Shown: positions 1 to 7,329, counted from the stretch's first letter. The stretch: DNA of 12,903 bases from JANXXV01 sp038230275 (GCA_038230275.1 JBBRNO010000169.1:1-12903); one strand, 5' to 3'. A program made the numbers and translations. Notes: generated by a model not told the origin, from the sequence alone.

Positions 1-426
1 CCCGTCTTCCATGTATTGGGTACGTTCGGACCGCAGCAGAATCTGCTCCGGACTGTTCGAAGGCAGAGTCGAAATCGGTTCCGCCAAATCGTCGATATCG
101 GAAAAGCTCACCCGGCTGTGCCGCCGCAGAAAATCGATCGCTGTATTGCTGGCGATCCGTGACAGCCAGTGCGCGGCCTTGTCCAAATCCTTCAGCTGAT
201 CCTGCCGCTGCAAAGCCTTGATAAAGGTTTCCTGGGTTAAGTCCTGCGCGTCGTCTACGTTCCCCACCACCCGGTAAATCTGCAAGAAAATGCGGCGCAT
301 GTTGTCCGCGATAAAGCGCGATTGCACATCATGGGTTACCTGCGCGCCCGACAACGAAGACTTTGTCGCCTCGCTCATAGTGGGGTTCGATGTTGCAACC
401 GACCTCGCGATTACCGGAATTGCCAA
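1..426 (-). CDS. RNA polymerase sigma factor, ECF (sigma-70 family), 5' part only
   Basis: This is the N-terminal 142 codons of a group 4 (extracytoplasmic-function) sigma factor, which would direct RNA polymerase to a small set of stress or envelope promoters. Sigma region 2 is clear: a helix with MRRIFLQIYRVVGN followed by DAQDLTQETFIKALQR, the usual ECF region 2.1-2.2 pattern. After it come AHWLSRIASNTAIDFLRRH (regions 2.3-2.4) and an acidic linker ending SPEQILLRSERTQY. Region 4, which reads the -35 element, lies beyond the left edge, so the gene is incomplete here. I chose the TTG at 424-426 because AGGAGA (432-437) sits 6 bases upstream. The ATG at 376-378 is in frame 16 codons later but has no Shine-Dalgarno sequence, so it is the alternative start. 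No anti-sigma gene is visible in the window; it could lie to the left. Confidence 0.9.
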   Translation of the reverse strand, partial: MAIPVIARSVATSNPTMSEATKSSLSGAQVTHDVQSRFIADNMRRIFLQIYRVVGNVDDAQDLTQETFIKALQRQDQLKDLDKAAHWLSRIASNTAIDFLRRHSRVSFSDIDDLAEPISTLPSNSPEQILLRSERTQYMEDG

Positions 427-555
427 CGCGCTTCTCCTAAATAGAGATGACGCGCTATTCGCCAAAACGTGGAACTAAACTTTTGGCGCTCCTACCTAAT
501 GATAATTCTATAATGATTCTGCCGCCGGATCACAGGTCAAGCCCACGAACCAACA
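427..555 (-). promoter_or_regulatory. Intergenic leader of the sigma-factor gene with an inverted repeat
   Basis: This 129-base gap separates the sigma-factor gene from the upstream same-strand gene. It holds a perfect 8-base inverted repeat, CGCCAAAA (460-467) and TTTTGGCG (481-488), with a 13-base spacer. Read on the minus strand, TTGACC (540-535) resembles a -35 element. The AT-rich stretch at 501-518 offers only poorly spaced -10 candidates (CATTAT at about 19 bases, TATAGA at about 22). No U-run terminator follows the upstream gene. The repeat lies between the possible promoter and the ribosome-binding site, so it could be an operator or a leader hairpin. The promoter call is weak; the inverted repeat itself is certain as sequence. 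Confidence 0.35.
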
Positions 556-1569
556 TTAGGAATCAACAACGTTCGGGACCCGCCGGTCCTGAGCCCGCTT
601 CGTCGCCAGGCTGCGGTCGTTTTCACTGTCCACCGCGCCGGCGCGAATCGATTTCACGTGGTTGCGGATCGCCACCACACCTTTCTCCACCTGGAACGCG
701 ATCTGCTCTCCGGCATAGTCGGAAAACCTCGGCTTGCCCGGCACAAACGCATAGGCATCGTTCGGGAAGAAGCCCGGAAAATCAGAATTTGGAATCGGCT
801 TGCCACCCAGAAGCGCCGCCTCCGCCAGATTCAACTGCACCGCCAGCGCCTGGCTGCCCAGACAGTTCTCCATATACTTAGCCGGATTGGAAGCATGTTG
901 CGACTGCCACACGTGCGTTGCTTCGTGGACGATCGTATCCTGATCGCGGCTGAACTTGCCGCAATTCATAACGCAGAGCGACGGCCCAATCCCCAGTCCG
1001 GTGGGATCGCCAACGAAGGCGGTGAACGGACGGCCGGTCGGCCCCACTTTGTTCGATATGAACACTCGTGACAGGTCAATGCTTGTCCCAAACACATCGG
1101 TCACAAACTTTGCCTGCGCTGCGTCCAGCGGCTTAAACGTGGGTAGCGTAATCGAAGGGAAGCCAAACCCCGCGCCCGTAAAGCTCGAGGACGATGCGGA
1201 TCCCGAGGCGCTTGTCAGCGCGAAAACCTGGTTTCCGCCGCCGCTGGCCCGGCGAAACTCATCCGCGAATGCCGATGCAATCAGTTGGGTCGCGCCCGCG
1301 GCTCCCGGATCTGTATTTCCGCATACCGGGCCGCCTCTCGGCTTCACTTGGCCCCCGCCAGCCAGCTTGGCCAGCGTCAAAGGGCCCGCAATGCCGTCCG
1401 CCTTCAGTCCGTTGTTCCGCTGGAACTCGGTCACCCGCGCCTTGGTCTTCGGCCCAAAAATCGAATCCGCTCGTAGCGGCGCCAGACTACTGGGCGGCCG
1501 ATTGTTCAGCTGTTGTTGCAAGGCGGTCACATCCGGCCCCGTTGAGCCTAATAAGAGCGTTCGAGCCAT
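556..1569 (-). CDS. Peptidoglycan-binding-repeat protein with a DUF4157-like HEXXH domain
   Basis: A 337-residue protein of unestablished function. Residues 5-70 form a PG_binding_1 repeat (GSTGPDVTALQQQLN, then DSIFGPKTKARVTEFQRNNG and LKADGIAGPLTLAKL), which usually binds cell-wall peptide stems. A Gly/Ser-rich linker covers about 105-140. The second half carries DLSRVFISN, then DTIVHEATHVWQSQ with HEATH at 215-219, then DYAGEQIAFQVE near 285-295. This order resembles DUF4157, the domain typical of extracellular contractile injection system (eCIS) cargo and many HEXXH proteins; H215 and H219 would bind zinc and E216 be catalytic. E288 is a possible third ligand. No signal peptide or membrane segment is visible. 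The start is secure: TCCTCC on the plus strand at 1575-1580 gives GGAGGA 5 bases before ATG. The family assignment of the second half is inferred from motif pattern only. Confidence 0.85.
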   Translation of the reverse strand: MARTLLLGSTGPDVTALQQQLNNRPPSSLAPLRADSIFGPKTKARVTEFQRNNGLKADGIAGPLTLAKLAGGGQVKPRGGPVCGNTDPGAAGATQLIASAFADEFRRASGGGNQVFALTSASGSASSSSFTGAGFGFPSITLPTFKPLDAAQAKFVTDVFGTSIDLSRVFISNKVGPTGRPFTAFVGDPTGLGIGPSLCVMNCGKFSRDQDTIVHEATHVWQSQHASNPAKYMENCLGSQALAVQLNLAEAALLGGKPIPNSDFPGFFPNDAYAFVPGKPRFSDYAGEQIAFQVEKGVVAIRNHVKSIRAGAVDSENDRSLATKRAQDRRVPNVVDS

Positions 1570-1573
1570 TTAG

Positions 1574-1667
1574 TTCCTCCACTATGCGGGTTGGCTTTGA
1601 GGCCAACTCTCTGCCGATTATAGCTGCGGCTCCGTGTGCCTTGATATCCTAATAACCAGGAAAGCCC
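1574..1667. promoter_or_regulatory. Divergent promoter region between the HEXXH protein and thiolase genes
   Basis: On the minus strand a perfect TATAAT lies at 1622-1617, with only a poor -35 match about 17 bases upstream. On the plus strand TTGAGG (1597-1602) and TATAGC (1619-1624) are 16 bases apart and could serve the thiolase operon. The two -10 elements overlap, so transcription in the two directions would compete. A 6-base hairpin, GTTGGC (1590-1595) and GCCAAC (1602-1607) with a 6-base loop, would sit at the very 5' end of the minus-strand transcript. The minus gene's GGAGGA is at 1575-1580. For the thiolase gene an AGGAAAG (about 1658-1664) precedes its ATG by a few bases. Promoter positions are inferred from consensus only. 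Confidence 0.4.
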
Positions 1668-2828
1668 ATGAGACCCGTAGCAGTAATCGGAATTGGCAAA
1701 ACTCCCTTCGGCGCCTTCGCCGATCGCGACCTCCGCTCCCTCGCCGTCGAAGCCGCGCAAAAGTGCTTGCAGGACGCCAACGCTACCCCAGCGCAAGTGG
1801 AAGCGTTCTACCTCGGCAATTTCGCCGGACCCTCCTTCGTGGGCCAAAGCCACTTAGCCCCTTACGTGGCCGCCTCCATGGGCATAACCGATGTCCCCGC
1901 AACCAGGTTTGAAGCCGCCTGCGCATCCAGCGGAGTAGCCTTCGCCCACGCCCACGCCGCCGTGGCGTCTGGCCAATTCGATCTGGTCCTGGTCACCGGT
2001 GTCGAAAAAATGACTTCGCAACCAACACCGCGCGTTGCTGAAATTCTGGCCATGGCCGGCGACTGCGGTGGGGAAGGGAAGGCCGGTGCCACCTTCCCCG
2101 CGCTCTTCGCCATGATCGCCCAACGCCACATGTACCAATACGGCACCACGCGCCAGCACCTGGCCGCGGTCGCCGTCAAGAACCATGCCAACGGCGCAAA
2201 AAATCCGGACGCGCACCTGAAAAAAGTCATCACCCTGGAACAGGCTCTGGCCGGCAAGCCGGTTGCCGATCCGCTCACCATCTACGATTGCTCCCTGGTC
2301 AGCGACGGCGCCGCTGCGGTGCTCCTGGCGCCTCTTGAGCGTGCCCACGAATTCACCGGCAATCCGGTCCGCGTCTTAGCCGTAGCGCAAACGTCAGACC
2401 ATGTAGCACTGGACCAAAAGGACGACATCACCACCTTTCGCGCCGTGAAGACCGCCGCCGAAAAAGCCTACCGCACAGCCGGACTCACCGCCGCCGAGAT
2501 CCAGTTCGCCGAAGTGCACGACTGTTTCACCATCGCCGAAATCATCGCCATCGAAGACCTGGGCTTCGTCCAAAAAGGACAAGGCGGTTTCTATTCCCTC
2601 GCCGGCGGCACCTGTCTTTCCGGCGAGCGGCCCATCAACACCAGTGGCGGCTTGAAATCGAAGGGCCATCCCGTCGGCGCTACTGGCGTCGCCCAGATTT
2701 GTGATGTAGCCTTACAGATTCGAGGCGAGGCGGGCGAACGGCAATTGAAACGCAATCAAATCGGTCTGGCGCAAAACCTGGGTGGTTCCGGAGCCACCTG
2801 CGTCGTATCTATCCTGGGGGCCGCGTGA
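1668..2828 (+). CDS. Thiolase (SCP2/archaeal type), probable acetyl-CoA acyltransferase
   Basis: A 386-residue thiolase, which cleaves or forms 3-ketoacyl-CoA using CoA or acetyl-CoA in the cytoplasm. The nucleophile loop is FEAACASSG with Cys85. The second loop is VHDCFT (His284, Cys286), the third GHPVGATG with His334, and the last NLGGSGAT (370-377), which lacks the CxG cysteine of classical thiolases. HDCF together with a missing C-terminal CxG cysteine is the signature of the SCP2-thiolase class, in which the second catalytic cysteine comes from HDCF. The length is normal for the class. The stop codon overlaps the GTG of the next gene by 4 bases (GTGA), and that gene is a DUF35 partner, a common pairing for this class. 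The preferred substrate cannot be told from sequence. Start ATG is preceded by AGGAAAG. Confidence 0.94.
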   Translation: MRPVAVIGIGKTPFGAFADRDLRSLAVEAAQKCLQDANATPAQVEAFYLGNFAGPSFVGQSHLAPYVAASMGITDVPATRFEAACASSGVAFAHAHAAVASGQFDLVLVTGVEKMTSQPTPRVAEILAMAGDCGGEGKAGATFPALFAMIAQRHMYQYGTTRQHLAAVAVKNHANGAKNPDAHLKKVITLEQALAGKPVADPLTIYDCSLVSDGAAAVLLAPLERAHEFTGNPVRVLAVAQTSDHVALDQKDDITTFRAVKTAAEKAYRTAGLTAAEIQFAEVHDCFTIAEIIAIEDLGFVQKGQGGFYSLAGGTCLSGERPINTSGGLKSKGHPVGATGVAQICDVALQIRGEAGERQLKRNQIGLAQNLGGSGATCVVSILGAA

Positions 2829-3031
2829 ACGGAAAAGTCTATACCGAAACCGTGATCTACTCCGCGCCCGAAGCTTTTGTAAAGGATGTCCCGTACCAAA
2901 TCGCCATCGTCACTCTAGGCGATGGCCGCCGCATCACCGGCCGCATCTTAGGCGCGGAAGTCTCCATTGACGACCCCGTAAATTTAGCCGAAGACCGCAA
3001 CGGTGTACCCTATTTCCGAAAGGCAGATTAA
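2825..3031 (+). CDS. DUF35 OB-fold protein, thiolase partner subunit
   Basis: A 68-residue protein that fits the C-terminal OB-fold half of the DUF35 family (acyl-CoA-associated OB-fold). It shows short beta-strand stretches, YTETVIYSAP, YQIAIVTLGDGRRITGRILG and VSIDDPVNL, ending in YFRKAD. DUF35 proteins bind thiolases or enoyl-CoA hydratases as scaffold or CoA-binding subunits, as in the archaeal thiolase/HMG-CoA synthase complex and in ChsH2. This copy has no cysteine at all, so the N-terminal zinc ribbon of longer members is missing. It starts with GTG inside the thiolase stop (4-base overlap) and its TAA overlaps the aminotransferase ATG by one base, so translation is probably coupled on both sides. 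The context supports formation of a complex with the upstream thiolase; this is inference. Confidence 0.85.
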   Translation: MNGKVYTETVIYSAPEAFVKDVPYQIAIVTLGDGRRITGRILGAEVSIDDPVNLAEDRNGVPYFRKAD

Positions 3032-4194
3032 TGAAACTAGCGAAACGAATGGACCGCATTCTCATCGAGACTGCGTTTGAAGTCCTGGTGCGTGCCCGCG
3101 CCTTGGAAGCGCAGGGCAGAAGCATCATCCACCTGGAAATCGGTGAGCCCGATTTCGATACTCCCAAGCACATCGTCGAAGCCGCAAAAACCGCGCTCGA
3201 TGAAGGTTGGACCCACTACGGGCCAACGCAAGGCTACCCGGACTTGCGGCAAGCCGTCGCAAACTCGGTAGGAGCCAGCCGCGGCATCACTATCGATCCG
3301 AATAACATCTGCATCGTTCCAGGCGGCAAGCCCATCATCTTCTTCCCCATGTTGGCACTGCTCGAACCCGGCGATGAAGTGATCTATCCCAACCCGGGCT
3401 TTCCCATTTACGAATCCATGGTCCGCTTTCTGGACGGCGTTCCGGTGCCAGTACCGCTGGTGGAATCGCGCGGCTTCTCCTTCGATCTGGACGTGCTGAA
3501 ATCGAAGCTCACCGGCAAAACGAAGATGTTGATTCTCAACTCGCCGCAAAATCCCACCGGCGGAGTGATTCCGAAGGATGACATCATCGCCATCGCCGAC
3601 ATGGTCCGCGACCGCGACTTGCTGGTGATGTCGGACGAAATCTACGGACGCATCTACTATGGAGACGAAGCGCCGTTCTCCATCACCAGCTTGCCCGGAA
3701 TGCTGGAAAAAACCATCCTGCTTGACGGCTTCTCGAAAATTTACGCCATGACCGGCTGGCGCATGGGCTATGGCATCATGCCCCATTGGCTGGCCGAGGC
3801 CGTGAATAAATTGATGGTGAATTCAAACTCCTGCACCGCCAGCTTCACCCAGCGTGCCGGCATCGCCGCGCTCACCGGTCCCCAGGACGGAGCCGAAGCC
3901 ATGGTCGCCGAATTCCGCAAACGCCGCGATGCGTTCTGCGCCGGTCTCAACACCCTCCCCGGCTTCCGCTGTGCGCTGCCCGAAGGCGCCTTCTACGCCT
4001 TCCCGAATATCACCGGCACCGGTTTCGACGCAAAGGTATTGGCGGACCGCCTGCTAGCCGAATCCGGCGTAGCCTGCCTCAGCGGCACGGCCTTCGGGGA
4101 ATACGGCGAAGGGTATCTGCGCTTCAGCTACGCCAACTCACTGCCGAACCTGATGGAGGCGGTTGAACGCATTCGCAAGTTTCTGACAAAATAA
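3031..4194 (+). CDS. Class I/II pyridoxal-phosphate aminotransferase
   Basis: A 387-residue fold-type I aminotransferase that moves an amino group between an amino acid and a 2-oxo acid. Visible landmarks are the N-terminal LEIGEPDFDTP (35-45), GWTHYGPTQGYPDLR (59-73), SPQNPTGG with Asn174, SDEIYG with Asp202 and Tyr205, the Schiff-base lysine Lys236 in DGFSKIYAMTGWRMGY, Arg244 for the PLP phosphate, and Arg364 in YLRFSYA for the substrate carboxylate. All expected catalytic residues are present and the length is normal. It belongs to the AspC/PatA-like group, but the substrate (aspartate, aromatic, alanine or other) is not readable from sequence. Its ATG overlaps the DUF35 stop (TAATG), so it is translated with the thiolase pair. 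An aminotransferase in a thiolase-DUF35 operon hints at degradation or synthesis of an amino-acid-derived acyl-CoA. Confidence 0.95.
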   Translation: MKLAKRMDRILIETAFEVLVRARALEAQGRSIIHLEIGEPDFDTPKHIVEAAKTALDEGWTHYGPTQGYPDLRQAVANSVGASRGITIDPNNICIVPGGKPIIFFPMLALLEPGDEVIYPNPGFPIYESMVRFLDGVPVPVPLVESRGFSFDLDVLKSKLTGKTKMLILNSPQNPTGGVIPKDDIIAIADMVRDRDLLVMSDEIYGRIYYGDEAPFSITSLPGMLEKTILLDGFSKIYAMTGWRMGYGIMPHWLAEAVNKLMVNSNSCTASFTQRAGIAALTGPQDGAEAMVAEFRKRRDAFCAGLNTLPGFRCALPEGAFYAFPNITGTGFDAKVLADRLLAESGVACLSGTAFGEYGEGYLRFSYANSLPNLMEAVERIRKFLTK

Positions 4195-4198
4195 GCCT

Positions 4199-4573
4199 AT
4201 GAATCTCGGCTCCCAGGACATCATGGCGTTTGTCCATACCTGCGATCGCGAGCGCGCGAAAGCGTTCTACCGCGACACCCTCGGCCTCACTTTGCTGAGC
4301 GAAGACCCATTCGCCATGGCCTTCGACGCACACGGCATCATGCTGCGGGTGGCCAGCGTAAAAGCATTGACCGCCGCCCCGTATACGGTACTCGGCTGGA
4401 AGGTCCCTGATATTGCCGCAGCCACCAGGGATCTCCAAGCCGCCGGCGTCCAATTCGAAAAATACGAAGGCATGGGGCAGGACGCTCTGGGAATCTGGGC
4501 ATCACCCACCGGTGCGAAGATTGCGTGGTTCAAGGATCCGGACGGCAACACCCTCAGCCTGACGCAGTTCTAG
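4199..4573 (+). CDS. VOC family protein (glyoxalase/bleomycin-resistance fold)
   Basis: A 124-residue single-domain member of the vicinal oxygen chelate superfamily. It has two beta-alpha-beta-beta-beta halves: IMAFVHTCDRERAKAFYRDT then LGLTLLSEDP in the first, and LGWKVPDIAAATRDLQAAGV followed by WFKDPDGNTLSLTQF in the second. His13 is a candidate metal ligand in the first half. At the C-terminal position where many members carry a glutamate ligand this protein reads LSLTQF, so metal binding may be weakened or absent. Members include lactoylglutathione lyases, dioxygenases, epimerases and antibiotic-binding proteins, and the actual reaction cannot be assigned. It starts 4 bases after the aminotransferase stop and is the last gene of the operon. 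No hairpin terminator was seen after it. Confidence 0.9.
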   Translation: MNLGSQDIMAFVHTCDRERAKAFYRDTLGLTLLSEDPFAMAFDAHGIMLRVASVKALTAAPYTVLGWKVPDIAAATRDLQAAGVQFEKYEGMGQDALGIWASPTGAKIAWFKDPDGNTLSLTQF

Positions 4574-4576
4574 GCG

Positions 4577-5037
4577 CTACGGGTTTCCGAAAATGCGATT
4601 ACCTGCGTCATCCCGCAGCAGGCAGGTCCCGAAATACTGCTGCTTAGACCAAGCCGCCGCCAGATCGTGGTAAGCAAACCTCCTCCAGCGTCCGCTCGTC
4701 AATCAGGTTCTTAACGATCGCATCCGGCACTGTCCAGCCTGCTCTTCATCGATTTCACCGGCCCGCAACTTAGCCTCAATCCGCTCCAGTGCATCGGGCC
4801 GGTCCAGCCACGGTTAAGGTCCGGAATAAAGAAAGTGCTCCGCCCGGAACGAAGGAATCTTGAGGATGTTCACCGGCTGATCCGCAATCAACCTTCGAAG
4901 CGCCATATCTCCGATTATCAAACAATACGGCACCCACCCCGCTTGCCAAAACAATAAGTAATCCCGTTTATCCAGTTCATCGTGGCTAAATGTTTTCGCT
5001 CCTAAGCGATACCAGCGCTCACCCCACCAAGTATCAT
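4577..5037 (-). pseudogene. Decayed gene of unknown family
   Basis: The interval between the VOC gene and tex reads on the minus strand as broken but clearly protein-like sequence. A perfect AGGAGGTGA (5053-5045) lies 7 bases before an ATG (5037-5035), but that frame stops after 11 codons. One frame over comes TWWGERWYRLGAKTFSHDEL and then LLFWQAGWVPYCLIIGDMAL and SFRAEHFLYSGP, ended by TAA at 4816-4814. Beyond it the same frame gives PWLDRPDALERIEAKLRAGE, then a shift near 4731-4740 leads to VPDAIVKNLIDERTLEE. A second shift near 4680 leads to RFAYHDLAAAWSKQQYF and FGTCLLRDDAGNRIFGNP, ending at TAG (4579-4577). The ancestor would be about 150 residues. I do not recognise the family. The balance of real-looking stretches and lesions supports a pseudogene; sequencing errors are an unlikely but possible explanation. 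Confidence 0.65.
4943..4972 (+). promoter_or_regulatory. Possible promoter for tex
   Basis: TTGCCA (4943-4948) and TTTATC (4967-4972) are separated by 18 bases and lie about 80 bases before the tex start, inside the minus-strand pseudogene. The match to the sigma-70 consensus is partial. It is the best candidate I see in the AT-richer stretch 4910-5000, but nothing else supports it. Confidence 0.25.
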
Positions 5038-5053
5038 AGGTAGTTCACCTCCT

Positions 5054-7327
5054 ATGGACCTCAAGAAACTAACCACCGCTCTCCTGCTGCACATAGCCCA
5101 GCAACTGTCAGTCCCCCTGAAAGGCCTAATCGCAACCATCGAACTCCTGGACGAAGGCTCCACCGTCCCCTTCATCGCCCGCTACCGCAAGGAAGCCACC
5201 GGCAACCTGGATGAAGTCCAGATCCGCGACATCGAAGAGAAGCTCGCCTACTTCCGCGAATTAGAAGAACGCCGCGAAACTGTCCTCAATTCCATCCACG
5301 AACAGGGCAAGCTGACACCGGAACTCAAGGCGAAAATCGAGGCCACCCTAGAGAAGAACGAACTGGAAGACCTCTATCTTCCTTACAAGCCAAAACGCCG
5401 CACCAAGGCGTCCATCGCCCGCGAGAAAGGCCTCGAGCCGTTAGCCCAATACCTCTGGAACCAGCAAGCAACGGGCACACCACTTGCCGAGTTCGCTCAG
5501 ACCTTCCTCAACGAATCGCTGTCCGTCCTTACCGCCGAAGAAGCCTTAACCGGAGCCCGTCACATCCTAGCCGAGTGGATCAGCGAAAACGCCGAATTCC
5601 GCAAGGTACTCCGCCAGATGATGATGGAGAACGGTCTGGTAGTCAGCAAAGGCATCGAAGGCGTCCCCGACCCCGAAGGCAAATACAAACTCTACCTCCA
5701 CTTCAGCGAACCAGCCTCAAAAATCCCCTCTCACCGCATGCTGGCCGTCCGCCGCGGTGCCAAGGAAGGCATCCTCAGCTTCGAAATTGAACTCGATCCC
5801 CTTACCCCGGTAACGTATCTCAAGAACAAAGTGATCCGCGAATACGGCGACTGGGTGCCGCAGCTGGAACAAGCCATCGAAGATTGTTACGAGCGGCTCC
5901 TCAACCCCTCCATCCAGACCGAAGTGCGCCTCGAACTGAAAGACCGCTCCGACGAAGAAGCAATCCGCGTCTTCCGTGAAAACATAGAAAACCTCCTGCT
6001 GGCCCCTCCAGCCGGTATGTTGAACGTACTGGCAGTGGACCCCGGCATCCGCACCGGCTGCAAAATCGCCGTGGTAGACGATACCGGCAAGTTTCTCGAG
6101 CACACCGTAATCTATCCGCTGGAACCAAAGAACGATCTGGTCGGATCCGTCAAAACTCTAAGCGGCCTGATCACAAAGTACAAAGTGCAAGCCATCTCCA
6201 TCGGCAATGGAACCGGCTCGCGCGAAGTGGCCGCCTTCATTCAGGACTTCCTCCGCCAGGCCGGCCTTAGCAACATCTTCAGCGTCGTAGTCAATGAATC
6301 CGGGGCCTCCGTCTACTCCGCCTCGGACATAGCCAGACAGGAATTCCCAGACCTTGACCTCACCGTCCGCGGCGCCATCTCTATCGGCCGCCGTCTGCAA
6401 GACCCTCTCGCTGAACTGGTCAAGATAGATCCAAAGTCTATCGGCGTAGGCCAATACCAACACGACGTGGATCAGCGAAAGCTGATGAAAGGCCTCGAAA
6501 GCACCGTGGAATCCTGCGTCAACCGAGTGGGCGTCGACCTCAATACGGCATCGTTCGCCTTGCTCCGTTACGTAGCCGGAATCAATGAGCGCACGGCGCA
6601 AAAAATCGTCGAATACCGCAACGAACACGGCCGTTTCCGCTCCCGCGTGCAACTCACCGCCATCCCCGGCTTCGGCCCGAAAACTTTCGAACAAGCCGCC
6701 GGCTTTCTCCGAATCCGCGACGGGGAAAATATTCTGGACAGGACCGCCGTCCATCCCGAATCTTACCCGGTAGTGGAAAAGATCGCCGAATCCCTGGCAC
6801 TGACCATCCCCGAATTAATCGCCAAGCCCGATCTCATCGAGCGCGTGAAATTCGAAGGCTTCCAGACCGAAAAGGTGGGCATCTACACTCTTACCGACAT
6901 CCGCGAGGAACTCCGCAAACCGGGCCGCGACCCGCGCCGGAAATTCACCGTGGCCCAACTCCGCGACGACGTCAAAACTATCGCCGACCTAACCCCCGGC
7001 ATGATCCTCGAAGGCACGGTCACCAACGTAACCGCCTTCGGAGCCTTCGTCGACATTGGAGTGCACCAGGACGGTCTGGTCCACGTAAGTGAACTCTCCA
7101 ACCGCTATATTAAGGACCCAGGCGAAGCGGTAAAAGCCGGCCAGATCGTCAAAGTGAAAGTGCTCTCCGCCGACCCCAAAGTAAAGCGCATCGCCCTCTC
7201 CATCAAGCAACTGGAAGTCCGCTCAGCCCCACCGCCACCGCCGCAAAAGCCAAAGAAGGAAGCGCCAAAGAAGCCCAGCATGGAAGAACAGTTATCCCAA
7301 CTCCAAAACCGTTTCCGGACCCGATAA
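5054..7327 (+). CDS. tex: Transcription accessory protein Tex (S1 RNA-binding)
   Basis: A full-length 757-residue Tex protein, a conserved cytoplasmic nucleic-acid-binding factor related to eukaryotic Spt6. The Tex N-terminal helical region includes STVPFIARYRKEATGNLDEV (36-55) and the LEDLYLPYKPKRRTKA signature (104-119). A YqgF/RNase H-like domain begins at VLAVDPGIRTGCKIAVVDD (325-343). The helix-hairpin-helix region spans about 485-555, with GVDLNTASFALLRYVAGI and TAIPGFGPKTFEQAAGF. The S1 domain covers about 648-718 (GMILEGTVTNVTAFGAFVDIG and DGLVHVSELS), followed by a Pro/Lys-rich tail. The ATG has no Shine-Dalgarno sequence: it is preceded by CACCTCCT, the complement of one. The N-terminus is roughly 10 residues longer than the usual Tex start, and I saw no better in-frame start. 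The downstream esterase gene starts 2 bases after the stop. Confidence 0.97.
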   Translation: MDLKKLTTALLLHIAQQLSVPLKGLIATIELLDEGSTVPFIARYRKEATGNLDEVQIRDIEEKLAYFRELEERRETVLNSIHEQGKLTPELKAKIEATLEKNELEDLYLPYKPKRRTKASIAREKGLEPLAQYLWNQQATGTPLAEFAQTFLNESLSVLTAEEALTGARHILAEWISENAEFRKVLRQMMMENGLVVSKGIEGVPDPEGKYKLYLHFSEPASKIPSHRMLAVRRGAKEGILSFEIELDPLTPVTYLKNKVIREYGDWVPQLEQAIEDCYERLLNPSIQTEVRLELKDRSDEEAIRVFRENIENLLLAPPAGMLNVLAVDPGIRTGCKIAVVDDTGKFLEHTVIYPLEPKNDLVGSVKTLSGLITKYKVQAISIGNGTGSREVAAFIQDFLRQAGLSNIFSVVVNESGASVYSASDIARQEFPDLDLTVRGAISIGRRLQDPLAELVKIDPKSIGVGQYQHDVDQRKLMKGLESTVESCVNRVGVDLNTASFALLRYVAGINERTAQKIVEYRNEHGRFRSRVQLTAIPGFGPKTFEQAAGFLRIRDGENILDRTAVHPESYPVVEKIAESLALTIPELIAKPDLIERVKFEGFQTEKVGIYTLTDIREELRKPGRDPRRKFTVAQLRDDVKTIADLTPGMILEGTVTNVTAFGAFVDIGVHQDGLVHVSELSNRYIKDPGEAVKAGQIVKVKVLSADPKVKRIALSIKQLEVRSAPPPPPQKPKKEAPKKPSMEEQLSQLQNRFRTR

Positions 7328-7329
7328 AT

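Noticed and set aside
509..514. Perfect TATAAT on the plus strand
   Set aside because: No -35 element at suitable spacing and no plus-strand gene downstream; the region is AT-rich by nature.
956..1573. Plus-strand open frame opposite the HEXXH protein gene
   Set aside because: No ribosome-binding site and no protein-like motifs; the minus-strand gene has a clear Shine-Dalgarno sequence and two domains.
6158..6754. Minus-strand open frame (198 codons) inside tex
   Set aside because: Antisense to the conserved YqgF and helix-hairpin-helix region of Tex; no motif of its own.
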